Shown one piece after another: positions 44,624 through 53,134 of a DNA stretch of 64,000 nt (position 1 is its first letter; the number at the start of each line of letters is the position of its first letter). The notes beneath the pieces were generated by a model. The model was not told where the DNA came from and searched no databases. It was given only the letters and a program-made list of their open reading frames with translations. The translations under genes and the position numbers were made by a program. The stretch is from Candidatus Riflebacteria bacterium HGW-Riflebacteria-2 (GTDB taxonomy: Bacteria > Muiribacteriota > Ozemobacteria > Ozemobacterales > Ozemobacteraceae), in NCBI GenBank assembly GCA_002839435.1, contig PGYA01000023.1, positions 1-64,000 of the forward strand, read 5' to 3'.

Positions 44624-47516
44624 AATCCGAAAGATGGCAGGAAAAGAGCTGCTGTTTATTGTTGCCACCCTTATTCTGGCACCGGCTCTTTTACTCTATC
44701 TTACTCTTGACTACTTCGCCGTGCAAAAAAACTCAGGTCTGCTTGAAGCCACAAGAATCAAGGCTATTGAGCCACTCCACCAGATAACTCATTACAGAAA
44801 TATCGAAAATTTCTGGTGTGCCACTCTCAACGAAGAACTGAAAAACAGCAAAAGTCCTCAAGACATGGCAAAACGTATTGAAAACCTCGCAGAAATCACC
44901 GGAGAAAGTCTGGATTACGCCATCTGGAATGACCGCCAACATGTCGAGCTGTCAAATTTTCTCGAACCAGCCAGTTTCCACTACTGGGATGGACTTCTTG
45001 AAGATGCCAGAAATGGTCTGACGCTAATCTCTGCGCCAGAGAGGCAGGCGAGAGAAGCAAAAGTCAGAAAAATACTCGGGCCGCATTATCTGTCAGAACT
45101 GTTTAATCGACCGCAAAGCCCGGCTGAACCTCATCTTATCAGACCAGACAGTGCCGGACGTTTCCCTTTCGTCTGGTTAAATGATGGGTACAGACTGCAA
45201 ACACATGGTGCGGTTGTTCTGTTCAAGCCGGATATAATAAGCAGAGATCATCGTCTAAGCATTCTGAAAAGCATCTGGCAAAAAACAAACGCCGGCCTGC
45301 AACATATCAGAATCGACAAATCTGGTGAAATAACCGGCACTAACAGCGTTGCTCTCAAGGCAGCCATATTTGAATTTATTGAGAACGGCCGTGAAGTCGC
45401 GCAGTTCGGCAAAAATCTGATCGCCATAGCCAGGATAAGCGAAACAGAATTTGTCGCCAACATCGTTGAAATTGCAGGTTACGGCAACAATAGCGGCCGC
45501 AACACAATGATGGTGGTGCTATTGACCTTGTTCGCGCTGACACTCATCCTTCGTTCGCGGCCCGGCCTGTTGCAGCCAGAAAATATTTCAATCAGACGGC
45601 AATTGCTTGTTCTTCTATTTATCTGTTCTGGCCTGCCTCTGCTTGCACTATCACTCGGCGGGCTTGAGCACCTTAAACAGCAGCGCGAACATCTCATCAG
45701 ATCGGCATACCAGTCATGCATTGAATTCATCCAGGCAATCGACCTGCGCAGTTCCGGTGAACTGTCACATGTCATGACCAAGTCTTATAATGCCGTTAAT
45801 GAATTCAAAGAGCTGTACCGAAAAAGAGAACCTGAAAGAGAACTTATCTTAAAAACCCTCAGCCGCGTGCATCCAAGCACAATTGAATTCCGTGCGGTAG
45901 CCAGTTCTTCCAACTATATTATCGCTCACAACGGCGTTTACCGTGATGGTTTTTTTTATCACCGTGACAGCCTTGATTATCGCCGCGACAAGACACCGGT
46001 GCAAATCAGCATGGCAAACCAGCTAGGCTCATACTATCTGGATTTCTTCAACGGAGTTGCGATAAATCCTGAACAATACACCGACACCGAAATGTTGACC
46101 GAAATGTTTTTCCAGAAAACCATCGTCGAAATGGTGCATGATTTGATTCTGGCAACTGACAACATAGAGTTTATGGGCTGGGGTTCAAACGATTTCCCGG
46201 TGTTCATGAATCTCATAGCGATAATCCGGCCCGATATTGCAGACTTCTTTTTCATGGCAGCGTATGAATCCACAAGTATAAATCGTGAGTTCATCATGCG
46301 CCAGACTGACAATCTGCTCCGCAATGAGGCCGGCCTCAAGGTCTTTTTCTACGACAAATATCAGATTTACCCGATCGACAGGGAAAACCGCCATCACCCA
46401 GAGCTCCGACAGATTTTCGACCGCATCGGCACCCATCTTCCCTCCGAACCACAACATTGCAGCTATGCCGGAGAGAACTGGGTGTATTCGGGCTACAAGG
46501 GAAATCTGCTGCACAATTTCAGTCTCCTGGCCATGTATCCGCTTTCCACCATCGATACAGCCATAGAAAAAGAGCGTCAGTTCATCGTCTACTCGGCGCT
46601 TGCCACTCTTGTCATTCTGCTCAGCCTCACGCTGCTGTTCGCGCACAGCTTTACCGTACCACTGGCGCAGCTGAAGAGTGCAGCCGAAGCCGTCGAAAAA
46701 CGCGACTTCGCTTTCAAGCTGCCTGATCTCGGGCACGACGAATTCGGCGAAATGGGCCGCATCTTCAATCGCAGCATCGCCGAACTTGAAGAACTTTCGC
46801 TCGCCAGCATAGTACAAAGCCGCCTGATGCCGGCCCACACCATCGACTCCGGCCGCTTCGCCGTCTTTGGCCGCAGCGTGCCGATGGCTGATCTCGGCGG
46901 CGACTACTACGACTACTTCAGCATCGACGACAATCGCTTCGCAGTTCTGCTCGGCGATGTCGCCGGGCATGGCGTCGGAGCCTCATTGATCATGGCCATG
47001 GCCAAAACAGCTATCATCTGTTGCCAGGAATTCCATGACCAGCCGCTGCAGATCCTCAACAAGCTGCACCAGCTGATCTGCACCACCAGAAGCAAAACGC
47101 AACGCAAGATCATGACATTTCAGTATTTCTGCTTTGATAAAACCAGCGGCACCGGGAAATACGCCAACGCCGGCGGCTGCTCACCCATGCTGGTCTGCCC
47201 CGAATCTGCTTCGGCCAGCGAAATCAGTCTTGCCGGCCCGGTTCTCGGTGGCTTCAAAAAGTCACAGTTTTCCGAAAGCGAACTCCAGATACAACCAGGC
47301 CAGGCACTGGTTCTCTACACAGACGGAATAATCGAAAGCAAAAACCCGGCTGGCGACGAAATTGGCTACGAACGTTTTAAACAATGGCTGATCAACCATT
47401 ACAGCAACGATGCTGCCACCTATTATCACGCGCTATACGATGAATACCTGCGCTGGCTCGCCGGCGGCGACGCCCAGGACGACCTCACTCTGATCATCCT
47501 GGTTTACTCACCATAA
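44613..47516 (+). CDS. Double-sensor membrane SpoIIE-type phosphatase, class B, pair 5 (B5)
   Basis: 967 aa from the ATG at 44613 (TTGGAGC upstream); a TTG at 44601 would add four residues but would remove that site. TM1 is at about 13-35, class B mark KILGPHY near 153, TM2 at about 296-315, TM3 at about 330-354 and TM4 at about 655-678. Domain 1 has LDYAIWNDRQH and PHLIRPDSAGRFPFVW. Domain 2 has TDTEMLTEMFFQKTIVEM and EFMGWGSNDFPVF. HAMP reads GHDEFGEMGRIFN. Phosphatase motifs: GGDYYD (D764), GDVAGHG, YTDGI and AQDDLT; loop NAGGCSP. Its active-site region is more typical than that of its partner A5. Confidence 0.9.
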   Translation: MKAEIRKMAGKELLFIVATLILAPALLLYLTLDYFAVQKNSGLLEATRIKAIEPLHQITHYRNIENFWCATLNEELKNSKSPQDMAKRIENLAEITGESLDYAIWNDRQHVELSNFLEPASFHYWDGLLEDARNGLTLISAPERQAREAKVRKILGPHYLSELFNRPQSPAEPHLIRPDSAGRFPFVWLNDGYRLQTHGAVVLFKPDIISRDHRLSILKSIWQKTNAGLQHIRIDKSGEITGTNSVALKAAIFEFIENGREVAQFGKNLIAIARISETEFVANIVEIAGYGNNSGRNTMMVVLLTLFALTLILRSRPGLLQPENISIRRQLLVLLFICSGLPLLALSLGGLEHLKQQREHLIRSAYQSCIEFIQAIDLRSSGELSHVMTKSYNAVNEFKELYRKREPERELILKTLSRVHPSTIEFRAVASSSNYIIAHNGVYRDGFFYHRDSLDYRRDKTPVQISMANQLGSYYLDFFNGVAINPEQYTDTEMLTEMFFQKTIVEMVHDLILATDNIEFMGWGSNDFPVFMNLIAIIRPDIADFFFMAAYESTSINREFIMRQTDNLLRNEAGLKVFFYDKYQIYPIDRENRHHPELRQIFDRIGTHLPSEPQHCSYAGENWVYSGYKGNLLHNFSLLAMYPLSTIDTAIEKERQFIVYSALATLVILLSLTLLFAHSFTVPLAQLKSAAEAVEKRDFAFKLPDLGHDEFGEMGRIFNRSIAELEELSLASIVQSRLMPAHTIDSGRFAVFGRSVPMADLGGDYYDYFSIDDNRFAVLLGDVAGHGVGASLIMAMAKTAIICCQEFHDQPLQILNKLHQLICTTRSKTQRKIMTFQYFCFDKTSGTGKYANAGGCSPMLVCPESASASEISLAGPVLGGFKKSQFSESELQIQPGQALVLYTDGIIESKNPAGDEIGYERFKQWLINHYSNDAATYYHALYDEYLRWLAGGDAQDDLTLIILVYSP

Positions 47517-47521
47517 TAAAA

Positions 47522-47543
47522 GGGGTTCAATATGTTGAACCCC
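47522..47543 (+). terminator. hairpin downstream of phosphatase B5
   Basis: Perfect inverted repeat GGGGTTCAA / TTGAACCCC, loop TATG, six bases after the B5 stop. The run after it is not T-rich; it may act with the next hairpin. Confidence 0.55.
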
Positions 47544-47559
47544 CTACAAGATTTTAAAA

Positions 47560-47593
47560 ACCCGGTTGCACCGCTAAATGCGGGCAACCGGGT
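47560..47593. terminator. bidirectional terminator between convergent genes
   Basis: ACCCGGTTGC / GCAACCGGGT with a 14-nt loop. On the minus strand it runs into TTTTTAAAA, giving a good terminator for the gene starting at 48525; on the plus strand CTTATTTT follows, so it can also stop B5 transcripts. Confidence 0.75.
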
Positions 47594-47610
47594 CTTATTT
47601 TGTCAAATTA

Positions 47611-48525
47611 TCAGAGCTGTTTAAACTTGACCCGCGAGGCAGGAGCCTTGCTATAATCAGCATCGACCAGCCAGGCTGAGTCTTTGCCGGCAAACAAATA
47701 GCGCTTGATGTAATAAGGGTTGGAAAAATTCACGCGTTTGAGAATCTCACCGGCAGAGCTGTAGGTATAAAGAACCTGACTGTTTGTCTCACCCGCCGGA
47801 GGGATGAAAGAAAGCAGATAGTCACCCTTCGCATTGACATGCCAGATGCGTGGATTCTGCATTTCCGGCAGGCCAAGCTGAACCCGTGACAATTCTGTGC
47901 CGTTGGCGGAATACTTAACATGAAAGTGACCAACTTTATCGTCATAATGGATAGTGTGCAGATTGTTGTCGGCATCAACCGTAAAACCAGAACTCTGCCA
48001 TGGTATCTGGCGCAGCTGACTGCCGTCGGCGGCAAATACGGCGATTACTGAATTAGCATAGTCACCGATATAAAACTGTCCGGTGCTGTCAATTTCGATT
48101 TCGTCGAGCTGAATGAGATTGGCTGGTTTAATTTTGAAAATCTCTTTGCCGTCCAGGGCAAACTTTATGACGAGACGTTCCATGAGATCGACAACAATGA
48201 TTGCCGAAGGCTCAGCCGCGTTCACATCAGCAAACTGCAGAGCAAAGTCATCGAGAACCCATGCCTTAGGCAGCGATGGAATAGCGATCTCTTTTACCAG
48301 TTTACTCGACGAATCAAAACAAAGAACCTTGCCGGCAGCCGAATCGAGAACCCATAGATTGTCACCCACCGCGCGGTAAGAAGCCGGGCCGACCGGAAAG
48401 TCTTCGGCACCCACCGGCGCAATAATGCCGACCTTGCCCGACTCTTTCCCGAAAGAGAGCTCCCAGCTGAAGGCCGGGGCCAGAATCATCATCATTGCTG
48501 CAACTGCTACAATTATTCTGCTCAT
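47611..48525 (-). CDS. exported beta-propeller-like (NHL/6-bladed) protein
   Basis: 304 aa. The ATG at 48525 follows GAGGAG; an in-frame ATG at 48543 precedes that site. A signal peptide is visible (residues about 1-20, IIVAVAAMMMILAPAFS then WEL). The body is a series of short beta-rich repeats with the pattern D-(S/A)-x-G-x-(F/I/V), such as NLWVLDSAAGKVLCFD, IDSTGQFYIGDYANSVIAVF, VDADNNLHTIHYDD and VNAKGDYLLSFI, typical of NHL or SMP-30-like propellers. Probably a periplasmic or secreted binding protein; no catalytic residues can be named. It is the last gene of a short minus-strand group, 14 nt after the CHAP-like lipoprotein gene. Confidence 0.75.
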   Translation of the reverse strand: MSRIIVAVAAMMMILAPAFSWELSFGKESGKVGIIAPVGAEDFPVGPASYRAVGDNLWVLDSAAGKVLCFDSSSKLVKEIAIPSLPKAWVLDDFALQFADVNAAEPSAIIVVDLMERLVIKFALDGKEIFKIKPANLIQLDEIEIDSTGQFYIGDYANSVIAVFAADGSQLRQIPWQSSGFTVDADNNLHTIHYDDKVGHFHVKYSANGTELSRVQLGLPEMQNPRIWHVNAKGDYLLSFIPPAGETNSQVLYTYSSAGEILKRVNFSNPYYIKRYLFAGKDSAWLVDADYSKAPASRVKFKQL

Positions 48526-48539
48526 AGCGACTCCTCTTG

Positions 48540-49265
48540 TCATACTTTTCTAAGAACCTGAGTTATAGGCATGTAGTTGATCTCATGCACGCGTGGAGTG
48601 CGCGCAGAAGAGCTGTTTGAAATAGCCTTGAAGCTGCTGCCCTGCTTTACGATTATACCGATATGACGGCCGGGGCCACGACTCGTGGTCCAGGTCACGA
48701 CGTCACCTTCCTGATAGGGCGGCACACTTACACGCTGCCAGCCAACCGCACGCAGATCAGAAACAACCTGATCGCAGTTGAGGCTTACCCGGCTGAGAAC
48801 ACCGGCATCTCTGAGTGCAGTCGAAACAACCTGGGCACAGGCAAGATTACCACCATCAACATCGGCGCCTCTGAATCTTGTGCTGCCAACCAGAGCGCGA
48901 ATGCTGCTGGCAACCCGCGCTCCCATGGCAGTGCCACCGGCGGCGGCCTGAGTGGCTGCAGCAGCAGTGTTCTGGGCACCTGCAATATTTTCAGCATTCG
49001 GATTGGTAGTGAAAATATTGGCCAGATTTCCTATAGTATTCTCTATGTTGGCGGTTCCAGTTGCGTTGTTATTTGCGCCTGCCTGATCGTTGTTATTGAC
49101 TACCCCGTTAAAGGTGTTGACAACATCTCTTACGGCTGGCATTGCCTGCTGCACACCAGTGGCGACCTTTTGTATAACATCTAGAATCTGCTGAGCATCG
49201 CAGCCGGTCATGAAAAACGAGGCGACCAGAAGCATCAGCACCGACAATTTCCTGAGCTGTTTCAT
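48540..49265 (-). CDS. lipoprotein with C-terminal CHAP/NlpC-P60-like domain
   Basis: 241 aa from the ATG at 49265, which has GAGGAGG upstream; the in-frame ATG at 49304 adds residues before the signal peptide. The lipobox MTGC gives lipidated Cys22. An Ala/Asn-rich linker (about 45-125) follows. The C-terminal domain has a Cys at the start of a helix (GGNLACAQVV, C143) and a His in GDVVTW...GRHIGIIV (H201), the layout of a cysteine peptidase or amidase of the CHAP/NlpC-P60 kind that cuts peptidoglycan peptides. It should be anchored in the envelope. The next gene downstream is the propeller protein; the two may form an operon. Confidence 0.78.
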   Translation of the reverse strand: MKQLRKLSVLMLLVASFFMTGCDAQQILDVIQKVATGVQQAMPAVRDVVNTFNGVVNNNDQAGANNNATGTANIENTIGNLANIFTTNPNAENIAGAQNTAAAATQAAAGGTAMGARVASSIRALVGSTRFRGADVDGGNLACAQVVSTALRDAGVLSRVSLNCDQVVSDLRAVGWQRVSVPPYQEGDVVTWTTSRGPGRHIGIIVKQGSSFKAISNSSSARTPRVHEINYMPITQVLRKV

Positions 49266-49345
49266 AAACTCCTCCTCAGATGATAACGAATTAAACCTTT
49301 TCATTCAGCATTACGCCGCTGGCTGAATAAAAGTAACAAAAAAAA

Positions 49346-49705
49346 TCAGTCCTGAAGATTCAGCAGAATACTGGCGGCAGAATCTATGTCTCGGGCTTCC
49401 TGGGCAATCGGAATTATGCCGGAAATAGTAAAAAGTGTTTCTTTAAGAGAATCAAGACCACAAACGACCACATGCCCTTCGAAATCATGATCTACCAGCA
49501 AAATCGCATCGAGCAACTCACCCATGGCCGGGCTATTGATAAGCTTGCAGGAAGAAAAATCAAATATATACTTCTTCTGACCAGCCTCAGACATCTGCCG
49601 AAGCTGCTCCGAGAGACTTTCTATGCCTTCTGCCTTACAATGGCCGACAAAGCTGAATACCGGCAAACCGTTTCTGTTGCTGAGAACTAACTGTTGATTA
49701 TCCAA
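49346..49705 (-). CDS. STAS-domain anti-sigma factor antagonist (SpoIIAA/RsbV-like)
   Basis: 119 aa from a TTG codon six bases after AGGTGGAGGA; a nearby ATG (49710) is out of frame. A single STAS domain: beta strands, then DFSSCKLINSPAMGELLDAI, in which S58 is placed like the phosphorylated serine of SpoIIAA (which is also Ser58). When dephosphorylated such proteins bind an anti-sigma kinase and free a sigma factor. The ten SpoIIE-type phosphatases upstream are the natural enzymes for this step, so this is the best local candidate substrate, although no RsbW/SpoIIAB kinase gene is in the window. Asn instead of Asp/Thr just before S58 is unusual but tolerable. Confidence 0.85.
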   Translation of the reverse strand: MDNQQLVLSNRNGLPVFSFVGHCKAEGIESLSEQLRQMSEAGQKKYIFDFSSCKLINSPAMGELLDAILLVDHDFEGHVVVCGLDSLKETLFTISGIIPIAQEARDIDSAASILLNLQD

Positions 49706-49793
49706 TGCATTCCTCCACCTGTTCAGCCTTTCATTTATAGCACAGTCAGGTATAAAATTGCCAGTTTTCGCAAGTGCCTCTGCCGGCAGGCTA

Positions 49794-49826
49794 TAAAAAA
49801 ACCGGCTCCTGAGATCAGGAACCGGT
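49794..49826 (-). terminator. rho-independent terminator of the clostripain-like gene
   Basis: Read on the minus strand: ACCGGTTCCTGA, short loop, TCAGGAGCCGGT, then a T-run (49800-49794). A strong stem just downstream of the protease stop codon. Confidence 0.92.
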
Positions 49827-49855
49827 CGGGTATTGGTGTTAATAACGCGGCTTAA

Positions 49856-52800
49856 TCAGAAAAGGCTTAACTGATGCCTTTGCGGAAGCAGGCGATCGAG
49901 AATCTCGCTCATCAGCTGATGGCGGGCAGCTGTGTCGCCAACCGCTTCATATCTGAATCCAAGATAAACGCCAGCATAATTCTTACCACTGGCAGCCGTG
50001 TCTGAAATATAGATGGCGGCACCACGGCCGTCTGGCATGGTAACAAACAGTTTGCCGCTACCGCCAGCTTTCATGATAGTGACATCATTAGCGGTTTTAG
50101 CCGATTCACTGCCGTTCAACTCAAACTTGAATTCATTTTTGCTTTTGCAGATCATTTCGTCAAAGTCTTTTTCTTCTTCGACAAAAGTAAATTTGAAATA
50201 ATTCTTGAGAAGACTGCGATGAATGTTCGATTTGCCAAACGACTGCGCGGCAACCATGAGACGACCACCATTGCTCAGGTAATCCTGCAGGTCATCAGAA
50301 CTTGGTGTCAGCTCACCCATGCTGCTGGCGCTTACGCTGTCGGTTATAACCAGGCCCTTGTCAGCGAACTGGCGCAGGATAGGTTTAAATTCGAAAGCGA
50401 ATATTGACGGATCCCAGAGAATCTGGAATTTTACATCATTAGCCTTGAGTGCCTGCGCAATAACCGGCAGGGTCATCATGTCCTGTACCATTTGCCCACA
50501 CAGCAGAACTTCGGCGTCTCGCTTGAAAACCGGTATCTTTTCGAGGAATTCATCCCAGCTGGTATCTTTGGCAAACTTGAGCGACTTGTAAGTGTTTCTG
50601 AAGCTGTGGGCGGGCGGGAAATAAAGGCTAAGACCATGGCTGTCGCCCATTCCCTGAGTGTGACCCTCGATGACCATCGGTGACGCTTCAGGGAACTTGG
50701 AGACGATAAGATATTCCTTGCCCTGCTTGATGCTCCGCTTATCAAGCTCTTTACCGTCTTTGAGAATGATCTGGTAGTTAATCTCATCGACAAATACGAT
50801 CTTTTCGAGAGCTTCGTCCTTAACCGGCTTGAAGGGCCCTATCTTGGTATAGAAACCACCGCCCTCCAGCTCGCGCAGAGGTGTCATGGCCAGACGTGAA
50901 TTGAATATTCTGGTACCGGCAGGCCAGAGCTCTTTGGGAGGAGTACGCCAGTTGTTGTAACCCCAGATAACCACGCCGGGCTTGTCACTGGTGATGATTA
51001 CCGGCTGGGCAATCTTGGTGTTCTCGACCGGGTAGCCCACGGTCTTGATAATGTCTATACAGATTTCGCGGATAGAAGATGGCACTTCTGGAACCTGGGC
51101 AAGCTTGTGAGCGAAATCTACGAGATCGACCAGGCTACCGTCAGAATACTTCTTGATCGAGGCGAAACGACCACTGTCGCTTACCATCAGATCAGCATAC
51201 ATTTCATGATTGTCAAGCAGAGCCTTACCCAGCGCATCGAACTTTTTAACCAGCGGCGGCAGTTTGCTCAGATCGGTTGCCGACTTGGTGACCGGTGAGC
51301 CCATGATAAACTGATTGGTTGCGGATCCGCCTTTGGCGTATGAATAAACATAAGTTCCAACCATGCGCTTGGTCATTTCTTTTGGGGAAAGAGCCGGATT
51401 TTTTACCAACGGCCCGAGATAGTCGGCATAGGGCATGCCATGTCCGGGTTCGTTTTCTTCAGAAGCCACCAGAAACTGTGTGGTGTCAGACAATTCGTAG
51501 GCTACCTCGATAGTGCCCATCAGACAGGCGTCAAAATCAACAATGGCAAACTTGGAAGCCTTGCCGTTAACTTTCGAGAGTTCTTTCTGCCCTTCACTCA
51601 GAGCCCACGAAACATCGGTCATGCTGAGCATGTTGTTGGAATCTTGATCGTGCGCCACGCCAAGCCAGCCGGCGCCATGGTTCCAGATAACTACCAGCAC
51701 ATTGTCGGCCGGATAAGTCTTGACGCCCCATTTTAGGAATTCAGCCAGGGTTTTCTTGCCGCCCATGTCCTGTTCACCAAGGTTACCCACCATCTGGCTG
51801 CCGATCTTACTCATGTCGGCGTCCTTAGTTACAAAATAGCGACGGGTGCCGGTCCAGTTGCCGTCAGAAATGGTCGCGCCGTCATTCCCTTCTTTCATAC
51901 GGTCGACCTGGACAACGATGTTAACCTTATCACTGCTGCCGATCTGTTCCATTTCGTTGATGTCCTGGAGGCCATAACGCTCGAGATCGTTGTCGGCACA
52001 GATGTAGGCGAGCACAGTCCAGGGTTTGCGGCCCTGTGGACCAACCGTAGCTGGCTGCGACCCTTCGGTTTCGAAAGCCACAGCATACTGAGCGTCGTCA
52101 TACCATGAAATTGGGAAGTCATTGACCGCGACATCTTTGTAGATAGCTGCAACTGCTTCATAGCGGGACTTTTTTGCGTTAGCCTTCATGGTTGTATAAA
52201 CGGCCTGCCAGTATGCAGCCAGCTTTTCAGCGCCGGCTTCCTTGTTGTTAGCCTGGAACTTGCGGCGGTCAACCAGCTTTTTAGCCAGATCCATGTAAGC
52301 GAGATCGAGCGGAAAACCTGATTCTTTGATAACTTTGCCAAGCAGACCATCAAGAGCAGGTTTGTCTGACATCACAGCAAAAGCCTTATCGGTAACTTCG
52401 TCGGCCTTAGCCGCGTAGTTGGCCATAAATTCGGCCTTGTAGTCGCCGGTGATGTTGGACAGGAAATTCTGCTGCAAACGCTTGGGGAAATCGGCTATCA
52501 GACTGGCAAGAAAAGCTTCTGAGCGCTTGTCACCAAGATATTCGAGGGTGATCTTGCGCATCCAGACTTCCTGCAGCAGAGAGACTTCGCTGATTAAAGC
52601 TTGTTGTGAAGCCGCGTCAACCGTAGATTTTGTCGCTGCACCGGTCGTCGTTCTGGCGGCAGGCTTCTTTACGGCTGCCGGTTTCTTCTTCGCGGCTGGC
52701 TTCTTTTTAGTTGCCGGTTTGGTCGTAGCAACTGCCGGCTTCTTTTTGGCAGCAGGTTTGGTGGTTGTCGTTGCCGGTTTTTTCTTCTTGGTTGTTGGTG

Positions 52801-52885
52801 TGGTTGTGGCCGTTGCACTCCATAGCGGCATAAATGTCGCAAGGTAGAACAACACTGTAAATATAGCCAGTAAGCGCTTTCTCAT
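49856..52885 (-). CDS. exported clostripain-family (C11) cysteine protease with Lys/Pro/Ala-rich N-terminus
   Basis: 1009 aa. The ATG at 52885 follows AAGGAGA. Signal peptide (about 1-25), then about residues 30-90 consisting of KKKPA, TTKP and AAKKK repeats, a helical region (about 95-280), and the C11 core from about 288 (WTVLAYICADNDLE). Catalytic His403 (WNHGAGW) and Cys454 (FDACLMG) are both present, so an active protease cutting after Arg or Lys is expected. The C-terminal part (about 650-1000) has no enzyme motif I know; a segment near 820-960 resembles a glutamine-amidotransferase-like or DUF fold (GGRLMVAAQSFGKS). It is secreted or periplasmic. The basic repeat tail resembles the histone-like protein of this window and may bind polyanions. 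Confidence 0.88.
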   Translation of the reverse strand: MRKRLLAIFTVLFYLATFMPLWSATATTTPTTKKKKPATTTTKPAAKKKPAVATTKPATKKKPAAKKKPAAVKKPAARTTTGAATKSTVDAASQQALISEVSLLQEVWMRKITLEYLGDKRSEAFLASLIADFPKRLQQNFLSNITGDYKAEFMANYAAKADEVTDKAFAVMSDKPALDGLLGKVIKESGFPLDLAYMDLAKKLVDRRKFQANNKEAGAEKLAAYWQAVYTTMKANAKKSRYEAVAAIYKDVAVNDFPISWYDDAQYAVAFETEGSQPATVGPQGRKPWTVLAYICADNDLERYGLQDINEMEQIGSSDKVNIVVQVDRMKEGNDGATISDGNWTGTRRYFVTKDADMSKIGSQMVGNLGEQDMGGKKTLAEFLKWGVKTYPADNVLVVIWNHGAGWLGVAHDQDSNNMLSMTDVSWALSEGQKELSKVNGKASKFAIVDFDACLMGTIEVAYELSDTTQFLVASEENEPGHGMPYADYLGPLVKNPALSPKEMTKRMVGTYVYSYAKGGSATNQFIMGSPVTKSATDLSKLPPLVKKFDALGKALLDNHEMYADLMVSDSGRFASIKKYSDGSLVDLVDFAHKLAQVPEVPSSIREICIDIIKTVGYPVENTKIAQPVIITSDKPGVVIWGYNNWRTPPKELWPAGTRIFNSRLAMTPLRELEGGGFYTKIGPFKPVKDEALEKIVFVDEINYQIILKDGKELDKRSIKQGKEYLIVSKFPEASPMVIEGHTQGMGDSHGLSLYFPPAHSFRNTYKSLKFAKDTSWDEFLEKIPVFKRDAEVLLCGQMVQDMMTLPVIAQALKANDVKFQILWDPSIFAFEFKPILRQFADKGLVITDSVSASSMGELTPSSDDLQDYLSNGGRLMVAAQSFGKSNIHRSLLKNYFKFTFVEEEKDFDEMICKSKNEFKFELNGSESAKTANDVTIMKAGGSGKLFVTMPDGRGAAIYISDTAASGKNYAGVYLGFRYEAVGDTAARHQLMSEILDRLLPQRHQLSLF

Positions 52886-52931
52886 ATTCCATTCTCCTTA
52901 CCAGGTGCTGACAGGGCGTACATAATAATGA

Positions 52932-52960
52932 ATTATAACTGATTCGTTCGCTTTACGTAA
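52932..52960 (-). promoter_or_regulatory. candidate promoter of the clostripain-like gene
   Basis: Perfect -10 TATAAT (52937-52932) on the minus strand with a poor -35 (TTACGT, 52960-52955) at 17-nt spacing, 47 bases before the start codon. Confidence 0.35.
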
Positions 52961-53072
52961 CCCTGCCGCGACAAAAATAGTTAGCAGGCGCCGAAGATAG
53001 CGTTAGAATCCTGTCTGAAAGCTGAATACAAAAGAACAAACAAAAATACTGCCTGAATTTTGCGCGAATTTC

Positions 53073-53102
53073 TTCACAGTTGCCGGTAAAATCGTGTATA
53101 AA
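53073..53102 (+). promoter_or_regulatory. candidate promoter of the ATP-grasp gene
   Basis: TTCACA (53073-53078) and TATAAA (53097-53102) with 18-nt spacing, 33 bases before the ATG. A divergent candidate for the protease lies about 115 bp away. Confidence 0.45.
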
Positions 53103-53134
53103 TATTGAATTAATTAACAGTCGGAGAATTGCTG

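Noticed and set aside
46185..46970. 261-aa minus-strand frame inside phosphatase B5 (similar shadows in the other nine genes)
   Set aside because: Recurring antisense frames over the HAMP and phosphatase region reflect shared codon patterns of the paralogues, not genes.
53129..53134. TTG start for the ATP-grasp gene
   Set aside because: Only one base from the GGAGA site; the ATG at 53135 has normal spacing.
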